Shown here: piece after piece, positions 1 through 9,174 of the stretch
Layout: every line of letters begins with the position of its first letter
Numbering within the stretch: position 1 is the first letter of the stretch
Translations under genes and position numbers: made by a program
Notes under the pieces: model-generated
Told to the model about the DNA's origin: nothing
The model's database searches: none
What the model saw: the letters and a program-made list of their open reading frames with translations, nothing else
Assembly: GCF_004341625.1 (NCBI RefSeq)
Contig: NZ_SLZG01000007.1
Location: 124,001-188,000, forward strand
Reading direction: 5' to 3'
From: Rhizobium sp. BK376
GTDB lineage: Bacteria > Pseudomonadota > Alphaproteobacteria > Rhizobiales > Rhizobiaceae
DNA length: 64,000 nucleotides

Positions 1-897
1 GCCGCAGGCGGACAGTGCCAGGCCCGAAACATTCGAGAAATCAATCGCCGATGCGTCGCGGTTGACGCGGTTGCTGGCGAAGTCCACGTATTGGGACAGT
101 GCGTGGGAGATCACTTCCGGCTGCTCGTAGATTTCCTTTTCCATGAAGTGGCGGTGGTTGCCCTTGTCGACAATAAACGCGGTTGCCTGCGAAATCTGGC
201 GCGCACGCTCGACCGGATTTCCGGCAAAATCAAGGATGGTCGCGCTGTCTCTGGTGATGATCGCGAAGTCGCCGTCGACCAGATAGGTGATGTCGTTGGT
301 GAAAGGCGCAAGAGCGATCGCATCCGATCCCAGGAACATCTCGCCGCGACCGAAGCCTATGGCAAGCGGCGGTCCGGAGCGGGCGGCCATCAGCATGTTG
401 GGATCGCTCTGGAACATCACGACCAACGCATAGGCACCGGTGACACGATTGAGCATCTTGAGCATCGCGGCACGAGCATCGAGGCCCTCGCCCAGGTATT
501 TCGCCAGCAGATGTGCGACGACTTCAGTATCCGTCTCGGTCTCGAAAATGGCACCCTCGGCCTTCAGCTCCTCGCGCAGTTCGGAAAAGTTCTCGATGAT
601 GCCATTGTGGACGACCGCAACGCCCTTGACGAAATGTGGGTGCGCATTCGTCTCGTTGGGAACGCCATGCGTTGCCCAGCGGGTATGCGCAATGCCGGCA
701 GTGCCTGGAAGCGGCTCGCTATCCAGTTTCTTTTCAAGATTGAAGAGTTTGCCCGGCGCCCGGCGACGGTCCATCACGCCTTCATGGATCGTCGCGATAC
801 CTGCCGAATCATAGCCGCGATACTCGAGCCGCTTCAGCGCATCGACCAGCCGTTCGGCCACCGGCTTCGTTCCGACAATCCCCACGATCCCGCACAT
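1..897 (-). CDS. glmS: Glutamine--fructose-6-phosphate aminotransferase, N-terminal part (cut by window edge)
   Basis: Makes glucosamine-6-phosphate from fructose-6-phosphate and glutamine, the first step to UDP-GlcNAc for peptidoglycan and lipid A. The reverse strand opens with MCGIVGIVG, so Cys2 is the glutaminase nucleophile after Met removal. EYRGYDSAG and AHTRWATHG, typical of the class II glutaminase domain, follow. The visible 299 codons cover that domain and the start of the first SIS isomerase domain. The rest lies left of the window. It sits 202 bp downstream of glmU on the same strand, the next gene of the same pathway, so co-transcription is likely. No glmS ribozyme is expected in this group and none was seen. 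Confidence 0.95.
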   Translation of the reverse strand, partial: MCGIVGIVGTKPVAERLVDALKRLEYRGYDSAGIATIHEGVMDRRRAPGKLFNLEKKLDSEPLPGTAGIAHTRWATHGVPNETNAHPHFVKGVAVVHNGIIENFSELREELKAEGAIFETETDTEVVAHLLAKYLGEGLDARAAMLKMLNRVTGAYALVVMFQSDPNMLMAARSGPPLAIGFGRGEMFLGSDAIALAPFTNDITYLVDGDFAIITRDSATILDFAGNPVERARQISQATAFIVDKGNHRHFMEKEIYEQPEVISHALSQYVDFASNRVNRDASAIDFSNVSGLALSACG

Positions 898-1099
898 AGA
901 ACTCTCCGTCTTGCTCTGCCAAAACGCCGCGCCGACAGAAGTCGAGGCGCAGTTTAGAAATGGCGCATAATCCCGCGCGAAAGTCGACCCCGGTCCCTGA
1001 GTTCTTTCGCATTACGACGGGAGTACTATCGATTTGTGGAATTCTCTCAATGGCGTAGCCGGTCACTTTCAGTTTCCGACCGTTACGCAAGTCCAGGGA

Positions 1100-2461
1100 T
1101 CAATCCTTGGGCTTTTTGGCCGCCTTGAACGCAAGGGCGCGTTCCCGAATGAAGGTCGCGCGTTCGAGCTTCATCTCCTGCCTCGCCCTTCCCAGCGCCA
1201 AGGCATTGGCGGGGACATCCTTGGTGATGACACTGCCGGAAGCGATGTAGGCGCCGTCGCCGATACTGACCGGCGCAACGAGCGACGTATTGGAGCCGAT
1301 AAACGCGTGCTCGCCGATATGGGTCTCGTATTTGTTGACACCATCATAGTTGCAGGTGATCGCGCCGGCTCCGATGTTGCTGCCGGCACCTACGGTCGAA
1401 TCTCCAATATAGGTCAGGTGATTGACCTTCGTGCCCTTCCCGATCTTGCTGTTCTTGACCTCACAGAAATTGCCGACCTTCGCGTCTTCTGCAAGATCAG
1501 CGCCCGGACGCAGCCGGGCGAACGGTCCGATCTCAGCACCTGCGCCGACATGCGCTCCCTCGATATGCGAAAAGGAGTGAATGATCGCGTCCGTCTCCAC
1601 GACAGTTTTCGGGCCGAAGAAGACATTGGGTTCGATGACAGTGTCCCGGCCAATGACGGTGTCATAAGCCAGGAAGACGGTTTCCGGCGCGATCATGGTC
1701 ACACCCGAAAGCATCAGCTCGTTGCGACGCCGCTCCTGCCAAAGGCGCTCGATAGCGGCCAGTTCCACGCGGTTGTTGCAGCCGGCAACCTCTGTCTCGG
1801 GTGCATCCACCGCGACGACCTTGCCGCCCAGCGAACGGGCGATCTCGACGAGATCCGTCAGATAATATTCACCCTTGGCATTGTCGTTGCGAATACGATC
1901 GAGCAGATCCAATGCCTTGCGGCCGTTGATCGCCATAAGGCCGCTGTTGCACCAGGTGACCATGCGCTCGGCGTCGCTTGCATCCTTTTCTTCACGGATC
2001 GCGATCAGCTCACCGTCCTTGACCAGCAATCGTCCATAACCGGCAGGCTTGTCCGTGTGGAAGCCGATCACAACGATATCGGCACCATCTGCCAGCCCCT
2101 GTCGTGCAGCACGCAGAGGTGCATCGGTGATCAGGGGCACGTCGCCATAGGTTACGAGAATATCGTCGTAGCCGGCAGCAATCTCTTCCCGGGCGGCCAA
2201 TACCGCATGACCGGTACCGAGGCGCTCCGCCTGAAGATGAGGTGTCACTTCTATACCGCCGATACGGGCGGCCGCGGCGACCTCTTCCGCGTCACGACCG
2301 ACCACCAGGGCAGCGGATGAGATACCCGTCTTGCGGATTGCTTCCATGACATGACCGATCATCGGCCGTCTGGCGATCGAATGCAGCACTTTCGACATAG
2401 AGGATTTCATGCGAGTGCTGTCGCCAGCGGCGAGGATGATGGCAAGGCAGGTGCGGTTCAT
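1100..2461 (-). CDS. glmU: Bifunctional UDP-N-acetylglucosamine pyrophosphorylase / glucosamine-1-phosphate acetyltransferase
   Basis: Acetylates glucosamine-1-phosphate and then adds UMP to give UDP-GlcNAc. The 453-residue protein has both halves. The N-terminal nucleotidyltransferase carries LAAGDSTRM near residues 10-18, a slight variant of LAAGxGTRM, and later VTYGDVPL. The C-terminal half is a left-handed beta-helix of hexapeptide repeats, with CEVKNSKIGKG and NHLTYIGD close to the acetyltransferase active site. Length is normal for the family. It lies just upstream of glmS on the same strand, so the two central GlcNAc enzymes are neighbours. Identification is secure. Confidence 0.97.
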   Translation of the reverse strand: MNRTCLAIILAAGDSTRMKSSMSKVLHSIARRPMIGHVMEAIRKTGISSAALVVGRDAEEVAAAARIGGIEVTPHLQAERLGTGHAVLAAREEIAAGYDDILVTYGDVPLITDAPLRAARQGLADGADIVVIGFHTDKPAGYGRLLVKDGELIAIREEKDASDAERMVTWCNSGLMAINGRKALDLLDRIRNDNAKGEYYLTDLVEIARSLGGKVVAVDAPETEVAGCNNRVELAAIERLWQERRRNELMLSGVTMIAPETVFLAYDTVIGRDTVIEPNVFFGPKTVVETDAIIHSFSHIEGAHVGAGAEIGPFARLRPGADLAEDAKVGNFCEVKNSKIGKGTKVNHLTYIGDSTVGAGSNIGAGAITCNYDGVNKYETHIGEHAFIGSNTSLVAPVSIGDGAYIASGSVITKDVPANALALGRARQEMKLERATFIRERALAFKAAKKPKD

Positions 2462-2544
2462 GTCGCGAGCTCCGATCGATCGGTCGTTTGCCGTCTCATA
2501 TCAGCAAGTCAGGCGGAGAACCAAGGCGAAAATCAGGACGGTGA

Positions 2545-3309
2545 TCAGTGAGCTTCCTGCGCCGAAAAGGCTTCGAGCACGTGATCTCTGCCTTCAAGGA
2601 TCACCACTTCCATTGCCCGACGCGCGGCGGGAACGTCGCCGGCGACAATGGCATCGACAATGCGCATATGGGTATCGGCTATATTGGCAAAGCCATTCTT
2701 GGACGGTGGGGTGCTTATCCGGAACATGCCGACGAGAGCCGCTTCGATAAGGCTGCCAAGCGTGCGCATGAAAGGGTTGTGCGAGGCCTCGGCAATCGCG
2801 AGGTGAAAACGAAGATCGATAAGCGCCAGGCTATCGGTCGTGATTTCCTCTGAGGTCATCTCGCCTACAATTTCCCTCAGCAGCTCGATCTCCGACGCAT
2901 CGGCGCGCTCCGCGACCATGGCCGCGGCGACTGGCTCGAAGGCAAGGCGGATATCATAGAGATGCAGCAGGAATTCCTGGTCGACTCCGCTTTCGAAATG
3001 CCAGGTCAGGACATCGCTGTCGAACATGTTCCACTGATTGCGCTCGGTCACCTTCGTTCCGACCCGGGCGCGCGGAACGACAAGCCCCTTGGCTGCGAGC
3101 GTCTTCATGCTCTCACGAAGAACCGTTCGGGAAACCTTGAAGCGTTGGAGAAGATCGTTGTCGCCGGGAAGAATGCCGCCGACCGGAAAGGCACCCGACA
3201 CAATAGCCTTGCCGAGCTCGTCGACCACCTGCGCATGGCTGGTCCGCGATTTCCGTCCGTTCTTTCGTGCTTCAAGCAGTCTGCTTCGCAAGCGCCTCTC
3301 CTCAGGCAT
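2545..3309 (-). CDS. GntR-family (FadR/FCD) transcriptional regulator of the adjacent sugar transporter
   Basis: Predicted DNA-binding repressor of 254 residues. A winged helix-turn-helix occupies roughly residues 25-95 (DNDLLQRFKVSRTVLRESMK followed by LAAKGLVV), and an all-helical FCD ligand domain fills the rest. It is the last gene of the sugar ABC operon and overlaps the stop of the upstream permease by 8 bp, which suggests translational coupling. By position it probably controls this transporter and responds to the transported sugar or a product. A GT-N3-AC motif lies upstream of the first gene of the operon. The effector cannot be told from sequence. Confidence 0.88.
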   Translation of the reverse strand: MPEERRLRSRLLEARKNGRKSRTSHAQVVDELGKAIVSGAFPVGGILPGDNDLLQRFKVSRTVLRESMKTLAAKGLVVPRARVGTKVTERNQWNMFDSDVLTWHFESGVDQEFLLHLYDIRLAFEPVAAAMVAERADASEIELLREIVGEMTSEEITTDSLALIDLRFHLAIAEASHNPFMRTLGSLIEAALVGMFRISTPPSKNGFANIADTHMRIVDAIVAGDVPAARRAMEVVILEGRDHVLEAFSAQEAH

Positions 3310-4270
3310 ATCGTCGATTGAAGCGGGAAAGCAGCAACAGGCCCTTCTGCATCAGGATGAAGGCAAAGAGCAGGAAACCGATCAGGATCTTCGTCCACCA
3401 ACTCGACAGCGTGCCGTCGAAAGTGATGTAAGTCTGGATGAGGCCCTGTATGAGAATTCCGATCAGGGTTCCTCCCACAAACCCTGCACCGCCCGTCAGC
3501 AACGTCCCGCCGATAACCACTGCGGCAACGGCGTCGAGCTCAACGCCGACGGTCGCCAGTGAATATCCTGCTGAGGTATAAAGCGAAAAAATGATTCCGG
3601 ATAGACCCGCCAGGAAGCCTGATAGTGCGTAGATCTGGATCGTCGTACGGCCGACCGGAACGCCCATCAATTCCGCCGTCTGGACGCCGCCGCCGAGCGC
3701 ATAGACATTGGCTCCGAAACGGGTGCGATGGGCAACCAAGGTGCCACCGGCAAAGACCAGCAGCATAATGCCGCCAATGAGGGTGAGCCGTCCGCCACCC
3801 GGAAGCAGGAGGTATATGTCGCTCAACTGCGAGTAGAAATCATGCTCGATCGGAATACTGTTGATCGACAGGACGAAGGCGATCCCGCGGGCGAGAAACA
3901 TGCCGGCCAGCGTAACGATGAAGGGCGGCATCTGCAGATAGTGAATAATCGCGCCCATCCCTGCCCCGAACGCCGTGGTGATGATCAGCACCAGCACGAA
4001 GGCGATAAGCGGATGGATCGTGGTGTCGCGCAAGAGCACCGCCAGGAAGACGCCGGTGAAAGCAATCACGGAGCCGATCGACAAGTCGATGCCACCAGAG
4101 AGGATCACGAAGGTCATGCCGACGGCGGCAATGCCCAAAAAGCCGTTGTCAGTCAGCAAGTTACCCACCACCCGGGTCGAGAGCATCGCCGGGTATTCGA
4201 AAGCGCACACCGCGTAGGCGAGGATGAAGATGACGATCGTTGCGAGCAGCGGCAGATATTTGGAGTTCAT
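3302..4270 (-). CDS. yjfF: Sugar ABC transporter permease, YjfF type
   Basis: Inner-membrane permease of the BPD_transp_2 (ribose/galactofuranose) class, 322 residues, with about eight to ten hydrophobic segments. GGIDLSIGSVIAFTG is the typical motif of this family. The start chosen is the ATG at 4270, which overlaps the stop of the upstream permease by 4 bp (ATGA). The open frame continues further upstream, but only inside that neighbouring gene. It pairs with the second permease of the operon to form a heterodimeric channel, as in the E. coli YtfQRT-YjfF galactofuranose system. The substrate in this organism is inferred, not proven. Confidence 0.9.
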   Translation of the reverse strand: MNSKYLPLLATIVIFILAYAVCAFEYPAMLSTRVVGNLLTDNGFLGIAAVGMTFVILSGGIDLSIGSVIAFTGVFLAVLLRDTTIHPLIAFVLVLIITTAFGAGMGAIIHYLQMPPFIVTLAGMFLARGIAFVLSINSIPIEHDFYSQLSDIYLLLPGGGRLTLIGGIMLLVFAGGTLVAHRTRFGANVYALGGGVQTAELMGVPVGRTTIQIYALSGFLAGLSGIIFSLYTSAGYSLATVGVELDAVAAVVIGGTLLTGGAGFVGGTLIGILIQGLIQTYITFDGTLSSWWTKILIGFLLFAFILMQKGLLLLSRFNRRYA

Positions 4271-5295
4271 TTTACCTGCTCCTCGCGAACGATCTGAACA
4301 CTCTCCCGATGCCTTCCGAGGAAGGCCGCAACAGATCGCAAAGCCGGCGACTGGATGACCAGAATGATGATGACGATGACGGCCTTGATGACCAGATTGA
4401 ACTCGGGAGGAAAGCCGGAAAGCAGTATGCCGGTGTTGACGGATTGAATGATCATCGCGCCGATCAGGGAACCAACGATGCTGAAGCGTCCACCAAGCAG
4501 CGAGTTGCCACCGACCACGACGGCAAGGATGGCATCGAGCTCCAGCCAGAGGCCGGCATTGTTCGCATCTGCGCCTTTGATGTCGGCCGCAACGATGATG
4601 CCTGCCACCGATGCGCAAAGTCCGCTTAGGACGTAGACGGCAATGAGCAATATGGGGGTCTGAATCCCCGAGAGCGTACTTGCACGGCGATTGATGCCGA
4701 TCGCCTCGACCAGCATGCCGAGGGCTGTTCGACGCACGAGCAGCGTCACGATAAGCCCGGCCAGCAGCCAGATGACCACGGGCATGGGCAATCCGAATAG
4801 CGAACCGCTGCCAAAGAAGATCAGCCCGTCATTGTTGAAGGTCAGGATGATGCCCTCTGTGATCAATTGGGCGATTCCTCGACCGGCAACCATCAGGACA
4901 AGCGTGGCGATAATCGGCTGAATGTCGAGAGCCGCGACGAGGAAGCCGTTCCACAGCCCGCATAGCAGGCCCGTGGCAATCGCCAGAACGAGCGTATAGC
5001 CGAGAGAATTGCCGGACTCGATCGCGGAGGCCGCAACCGCACCGCATATCGCGATAACCGCACCGACGGAAAGATCGATCCCTTTCGTCGCGATGACGAG
5101 CGTCATGCCTATGGCAATCAGGGCCACCGGCGCACCGCGATTGAGCACGTCGATCAAGCTTCCATAAAGTCTGCCGTTTTGAACTTCGACATGAAAAAAC
5201 TGCGGGAACATTATGAAATTCAACGCAAGAATAGCAGCCAGAGCTATAAGCTGCGGTGCCAGTCGCGTCAGCAAGGCTTTGAAGGACGAGTTCAT
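4267..5295 (-). CDS. ytfT: Sugar ABC transporter permease, YtfT type
   Basis: Second permease subunit of the sugar importer, 342 residues, with multiple membrane spans and the family motif ATKGIDLSVGAVIAICG. It overlaps the ATPase gene upstream by 4 bp and the YjfF-type permease downstream by 4 bp, so the three genes are tightly coupled in one operon. It should form the transmembrane pore with its neighbour and be energised by the ATPase encoded just before it. Length and hydrophobicity are normal for the family. Confidence 0.9.
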   Translation of the reverse strand: MNSSFKALLTRLAPQLIALAAILALNFIMFPQFFHVEVQNGRLYGSLIDVLNRGAPVALIAIGMTLVIATKGIDLSVGAVIAICGAVAASAIESGNSLGYTLVLAIATGLLCGLWNGFLVAALDIQPIIATLVLMVAGRGIAQLITEGIILTFNNDGLIFFGSGSLFGLPMPVVIWLLAGLIVTLLVRRTALGMLVEAIGINRRASTLSGIQTPILLIAVYVLSGLCASVAGIIVAADIKGADANNAGLWLELDAILAVVVGGNSLLGGRFSIVGSLIGAMIIQSVNTGILLSGFPPEFNLVIKAVIVIIILVIQSPALRSVAAFLGRHRESVQIVREEQVK

Positions 5296-6815
5296 GCCTC
5301 CTCCCCTTTTTCCTGGGCGGCAGCGATCGCATTGACAATCGCGCCTGCGGAAATTTCCTGGCCCGTCAACTCGGCAATGTGCTCCCTGTCACGCAGCACG
5401 ATGACACGAGAACTGTAAGCCACGAGTTCCTCCAACTCCGAGGAGATTACGATCAGAGACATTCCCTGTCGGCAGAGGTCCTCGATGAGGTGAATGATTT
5501 CCGCGTGCGCGCCCACGTCGATCCCGCGCGTCGGTTCGTCGAGGATGAGGAAATTTGGATTGGTCGCCAGCCACCGCGCCAGGATGGCCTTCTGCTGGTT
5601 GCCACCCGACAATAGCCTGATCGGCTTTTCGCGATCGGTTGTCCGGATGTCGAGCGCCTTGATGTAGTGATCGGCGAGCGCATTCTGCTCGCTACGCGCC
5701 AATGGTCTCGCCCAGCCGCGGCGGGCCTGCAGCGCCATGACGATATTCTCGCGGATGGAAAGGTCGCCGATGATGCCGTCGGTCTTGCGATCCTCCGGAC
5801 AAAAGCCGAAACCTTGTTTGATCGCAGCGCGCGGGCCGGTCAGTGTCAACGGCTTGCCATCGACGAGCGCTTCGCCGCTATCGGCCCTCTCGACGCCAAA
5901 GAGAACCTCGGCGGTCTCGGTCCGTCCCGATCCCAGCAGGCCGGCCACGCCGACAACTTCTCCGCCCCTGACTTCCAGATCGAAGGGCTTGATCTTTCCG
6001 CGCTTGCCGAAATTGCGGAAGCTGTATCTAATCGGGCCACTCTCGGTCACGCTCTCCTTGATAGCCGCCTCGGCCTGGGCCAATTCACGTCCGAGCATCA
6101 TGGCGATCAGTGCCTGTCGTTCCAGCCCTGCGGTCTCGCGGGTGCCGACAAGGCGGCCGTTGCGAAGGACTGTTATGCGATCGCTGATCTCATAGACCTG
6201 TTCAAGAAAGTGAGTAATAAAAACAATACCTAATCCGCGATTTTTCAAATCGCGTATGATCCGGAACAGCATCGCCACTTCCTGTGTGTCCAGGCTGGCG
6301 GTAGGCTCGTCCAGAATAAGGACCTTGCCGGAAAGGTCGACGGCTCTGGCGATGGCAATGACCTGCTGGATGGCGACGGAAAAACGGTCCAGCTGCCGCG
6401 TCACATCGATATCGATGCCGTATTGCGATAGCAGGTCCTTCGCGCGCCGATTGATCTCGCGCGCCTTTACCAAGCCAAAGCTTCTTGGCTGGCGACCGAG
6501 GAAGAGATTTTCCGCAACGCTCAGATTGGGAAGGAGGTTCACCTCCTGATAGACTGTACCGATACCCAGCTTCTGGGCAGCCAGCGTATCGTGCGGATTG
6601 ATTTCCTCGCCATCGAGAACGAGGCTGCCGGCATCGCGGCGATAGGCGCCGGTTATGCATTTGATCAGCGTGGACTTCCCGGCGCCGTTTTCACCGAGCA
6701 ACGAATGAACCTCGCCACGGCGCAAAGTGAAGTTCACATGATCCAGAGCCGTAGAGCCTGGAAAGTATTTGCAGAAGCCGGTGGCGACCAGAATGTTCTC
6801 GAAATCGTGAGCCAT
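5292..6815 (-). CDS. ytfR: Sugar ABC transporter ATP-binding protein, YtfR type (two ATPase domains)
   Basis: Cytoplasmic ATPase that drives the sugar importer. Two fused nucleotide-binding domains are visible. The first has Walker A GENGAGKST and Walker B VLILDEPTASLD. The second has the usual degenerate P-loop LGSGRTETAE, the signature LSGGNQQKA and FLILDEPTRGID. The first domain lacks a clean LSGGQ signature (FSVAIQQVI in its place), which is common in this subfamily. Start 6815 (MAHDFEN) is preferred because AGGA lies upstream; an in-frame ATG at 6848 has no visible ribosome-binding site. The product is 507 residues. Confidence 0.92.
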   Translation of the reverse strand: MAHDFENILVATGFCKYFPGSTALDHVNFTLRRGEVHSLLGENGAGKSTLIKCITGAYRRDAGSLVLDGEEINPHDTLAAQKLGIGTVYQEVNLLPNLSVAENLFLGRQPRSFGLVKAREINRRAKDLLSQYGIDIDVTRQLDRFSVAIQQVIAIARAVDLSGKVLILDEPTASLDTQEVAMLFRIIRDLKNRGLGIVFITHFLEQVYEISDRITVLRNGRLVGTRETAGLERQALIAMMLGRELAQAEAAIKESVTESGPIRYSFRNFGKRGKIKPFDLEVRGGEVVGVAGLLGSGRTETAEVLFGVERADSGEALVDGKPLTLTGPRAAIKQGFGFCPEDRKTDGIIGDLSIRENIVMALQARRGWARPLARSEQNALADHYIKALDIRTTDREKPIRLLSGGNQQKAILARWLATNPNFLILDEPTRGIDVGAHAEIIHLIEDLCRQGMSLIVISSELEELVAYSSRVIVLRDREHIAELTGQEISAGAIVNAIAAAQEKGEEA

Positions 6816-6932
6816 GGGGCAATCAAATTCCTGATATTTGATACGCATGCCGAAGCGCTGGACATGATGTCCGACTCGCGTCGGCCGTTCTGCACCGGTC
6901 CATGATGGGCCGGTGCAGTTCGGGGCGTCTGA

Positions 6933-7895
6933 TCAGTAGCCCTGGTTCTTCTTTTCCTCGTAGACCTTCTGCGGATCGTCAGCCTGGGTATAGAGCTTCG
7001 ATTCGGTCTGGATCCACTTCGGCGGAGCCTTCTTGTCCTTGAGGTAGGCATCGAGCGCGTCGAAGGCCGGGCCTGCCATGTTCGGCGTCAGCTCGACGGT
7101 TGCGTTCGCCTCACCCGCAGCCATGGCCTTGAAGAGGTCAGGAACCGAATCGACGGAAACGGTCAGGATGTCCTTGCCTGGCTTGAGGCCGGCTTCCTTG
7201 ATCGCCTGGATCGCGCCGACAGCCATATCGTCGTTATGGGCGTAGAGTGCGCAGATATCCTTGCCGCCATTCTCGGCCTTCAGGAAGCTTTCCATGACTT
7301 CCTTGCCCTTGGTGCGGGTGAAGTCGCCGGTCTGGCTGCGAACGATCTTCAGGTTGTCATGTCCCTTGATCGCCTCTTCGAAGCCCTTCTTGCGAGCGAT
7401 CGCCGGCGAGGAACCGGTTGTGCCCTGGAGCTCGACGATGTTGCACTTCCTGTCGGCGACGGTCTTGACCAGCCAGTCGCCGGCAACCTTGCCTTCATGC
7501 ACCTGATCGGAAGTGACGGCGGTCAGGTAGAGATCTTCCGGAGCGTTGATCGTGCGGTCGAGCAGAATGACCGGGATCTTGGCTTCCTTGGCTTCCTTCA
7601 GGACCGAATCCCAACCGGTTTCTACGACCGGAGCGAGCAGAATTGCATCCACGCCCTGGGCGATGAAGGAGCGGATAGCCTTGATCTGGTTTTCCTGCTT
7701 CTGCTGTGCGTCGGCAAACTTCAGGTCGATGCCACGCTTCTTGGCCTGTTCCTTCGTCACCGTCGTCTCGGCTGCGCGCCAGCCGGATTCAGAGCCAATC
7801 TGCGAAAAGCCAACGACCAGATCCTTTGCGGACGCTGATGTGAACATGCAGGCAGCCAAAATCGTGGCACTTAAGAGTGCAGTCTTGAATTTCAT
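6933..7895 (-). CDS. ytfQ: Periplasmic sugar-binding protein of the ABC importer, YtfQ type
   Basis: Secreted binding protein that delivers sugar to the permeases. It begins with a signal peptide of about 23 residues ending in ASA, followed by KDLVVGFSQIGSESGWR, the usual mature start of YtfQ-like pentose/hexose binding proteins. PVILLDRTI and VDSVPDLF fit the Peripla_BP_4 fold. The ATG at 7895 is chosen because GGAGG stands just before it; the longer open frame starting at 8024 would bury the signal peptide. It is the first gene of the operon (binding protein, ATPase, two permeases, regulator). The E. coli homologue binds galactofuranose; the ligand here is uncertain. Confidence 0.92.
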   Translation of the reverse strand: MKFKTALLSATILAACMFTSASAKDLVVGFSQIGSESGWRAAETTVTKEQAKKRGIDLKFADAQQKQENQIKAIRSFIAQGVDAILLAPVVETGWDSVLKEAKEAKIPVILLDRTINAPEDLYLTAVTSDQVHEGKVAGDWLVKTVADRKCNIVELQGTTGSSPAIARKKGFEEAIKGHDNLKIVRSQTGDFTRTKGKEVMESFLKAENGGKDICALYAHNDDMAVGAIQAIKEAGLKPGKDILTVSVDSVPDLFKAMAAGEANATVELTPNMAGPAFDALDAYLKDKKAPPKWIQTESKLYTQADDPQKVYEEKKNQGY

Positions 7896-7946
7896 GATGT
7901 CCTCCCAATCGACCGCCTCCAAGCGGCCAAGTGAACAACAATCATA

Positions 7947-7957
7947 TAGTAATACTT
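7947..7957. promoter_or_regulatory. Candidate FadR-subfamily operator upstream of the sugar importer
   Basis: AGTAATACT at 7948-7956 contains the core GT-N3-AC and matches five of the six fixed positions of the FadR-subfamily consensus TNGTNNNACNA. It lies about 50 bp before the start of the binding-protein gene, a plausible promoter-proximal place for the operon's own FCD-type regulator. This is a motif match only. Confidence 0.35.
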
Positions 7958-7989
7958 TTGTAAATGAGGTTTCGATGATGCACTGCAAC

Positions 7990-8013
7990 AAAAAAGGGCG
8001 CCCGATGGCGCCC
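7990..8013 (-). terminator. Rho-independent terminator of the nucleoside-type ABC operon
   Basis: On the minus strand GGGCGCC, loop ATCG and GGCGCCC form a perfect 7-bp stem followed by six T. It stands 26 bp after the stop of the BMP-family gene and so ends that operon, separating it from the sugar operon. Confidence 0.85.
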
Positions 8014-8039
8014 TCCCGTATCAAGTGAAGAAAATCAGC

Positions 8040-9119
8040 TTATTTCGAGGACGGCAGCTTGTCGTCCACGCCTTCGATGTAGAAGTTCATGCCGAGCAAC
8101 GTGGCGTCGTCCGCCTTCTCGCCAGCCTTCAGCCACGGCGTGCCGTCCTGCTTGTTGATCGGGCCGGTGAACGGAGCCAGTTCGCCGGACTTGATCTTCG
8201 CTTCGGTATTCTCAGCCATCTTCTTCACGTCGTCAGGCATGTTGGTATAGGGCGCCATCGTCAGGATGCCGTCCTTAAGACCGTCCCAGTTCTGCTGGGA
8301 CTTCCAGGTCCCATCGAGAAGGGCATGAACGCGCTTGGAGTAATAGGCGCCCCAGGTATCGGTGATGGCGGTCAGCTGCGCGTTCGGGCCGGCTTTGATC
8401 ATGTCGGTCGCCTGGCCAAAAGCATGGATCTTGCGCTCTTCAGCAACCTGCATCGGAGCGGTCGTATCCGTATGCTGCGTGAGGATATCGACGCCCTGGT
8501 CGATCATAGCCTTGGCAGCATCAGCTTCCTTGCCGGGATCGAACCAGGTGTTAACCCAGATAACCTTCAGCTTGAAACTCGGATCGACCGACTTCGCGCC
8601 CTGCTCGAAAGCATTGATACCCATCACGACCTCAGGGATCGGGAAGGAGGCGAGATAGGCGGCACCGTGATTCTTCGACATCTTCGCAGCGATCTGGCCG
8701 ATGATGTAGCGGCCTTCATAGAAGCGCGAATTGTAGGTGGCGACATTCGGTGCGGTCTTGAAGCCCGTCGCGTGCTCGAACTTCACTTTCGGGAACTTCT
8801 TGGCGACGTTGATCGTCGCATCCATGAAGCCGAAGGAGGTGGTGAAGATCAGCTGGCAGCCGGAGCGTGCGAGACGCTCGATGGCACGCTCGGCATCCGG
8901 ACCTTCCGGCACGTTTTCGAGATAGGGCGTCTCGATCTTGTCGCCGAATTCCTTCTGGACCTGCTGGCGACCCAGATCATGCGCCTGCGAATAGCCGCCG
9001 TCGGTATGCGAACCGACGTAGACAAAGCAGACCTTGGTTTTATCCGCAGCCTCAGCGGCGGAGGAGAGGCCGATCACGGCAGCGGCCGAGGCGGCAAGGG
9101 CAAATGCAAACTTCTTCAT
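8040..9119 (-). CDS. BMP-family ABC transporter substrate-binding protein (nucleoside/purine type)
   Basis: Exported binding protein of 359 residues in the BmpA/Med family, which binds nucleosides or related purines. A signal peptide of about 24 residues (MKKFAFALAASAAAVIG onward, ending AEA) is followed by KVCFVYVGSHTDGGYSQAHD and later TTSFGFMD, both typical. The ATG at 9119 is chosen at the signal peptide; the frame stays open upstream without need. It is the last gene of an operon with two permeases and an ATPase, and a strong terminator follows. The ligand is inferred from family and context. Confidence 0.92.
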   Translation of the reverse strand: MKKFAFALAASAAAVIGLSSAAEAADKTKVCFVYVGSHTDGGYSQAHDLGRQQVQKEFGDKIETPYLENVPEGPDAERAIERLARSGCQLIFTTSFGFMDATINVAKKFPKVKFEHATGFKTAPNVATYNSRFYEGRYIIGQIAAKMSKNHGAAYLASFPIPEVVMGINAFEQGAKSVDPSFKLKVIWVNTWFDPGKEADAAKAMIDQGVDILTQHTDTTAPMQVAEERKIHAFGQATDMIKAGPNAQLTAITDTWGAYYSKRVHALLDGTWKSQQNWDGLKDGILTMAPYTNMPDDVKKMAENTEAKIKSGELAPFTGPINKQDGTPWLKAGEKADDATLLGMNFYIEGVDDKLPSSK

Positions 9120-9174
9120 AGGGACCCCTGTTTGGTTTGAAGTTTTCCGGAAACCCGTCGGTTTTGGTTCTTGT

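Noticed and set aside
7236..7838. 200-codon plus-strand frame opposite the sugar-binding protein gene
   Set aside because: Antisense shadow of a gene with clear signal peptide and ribosome-binding site.
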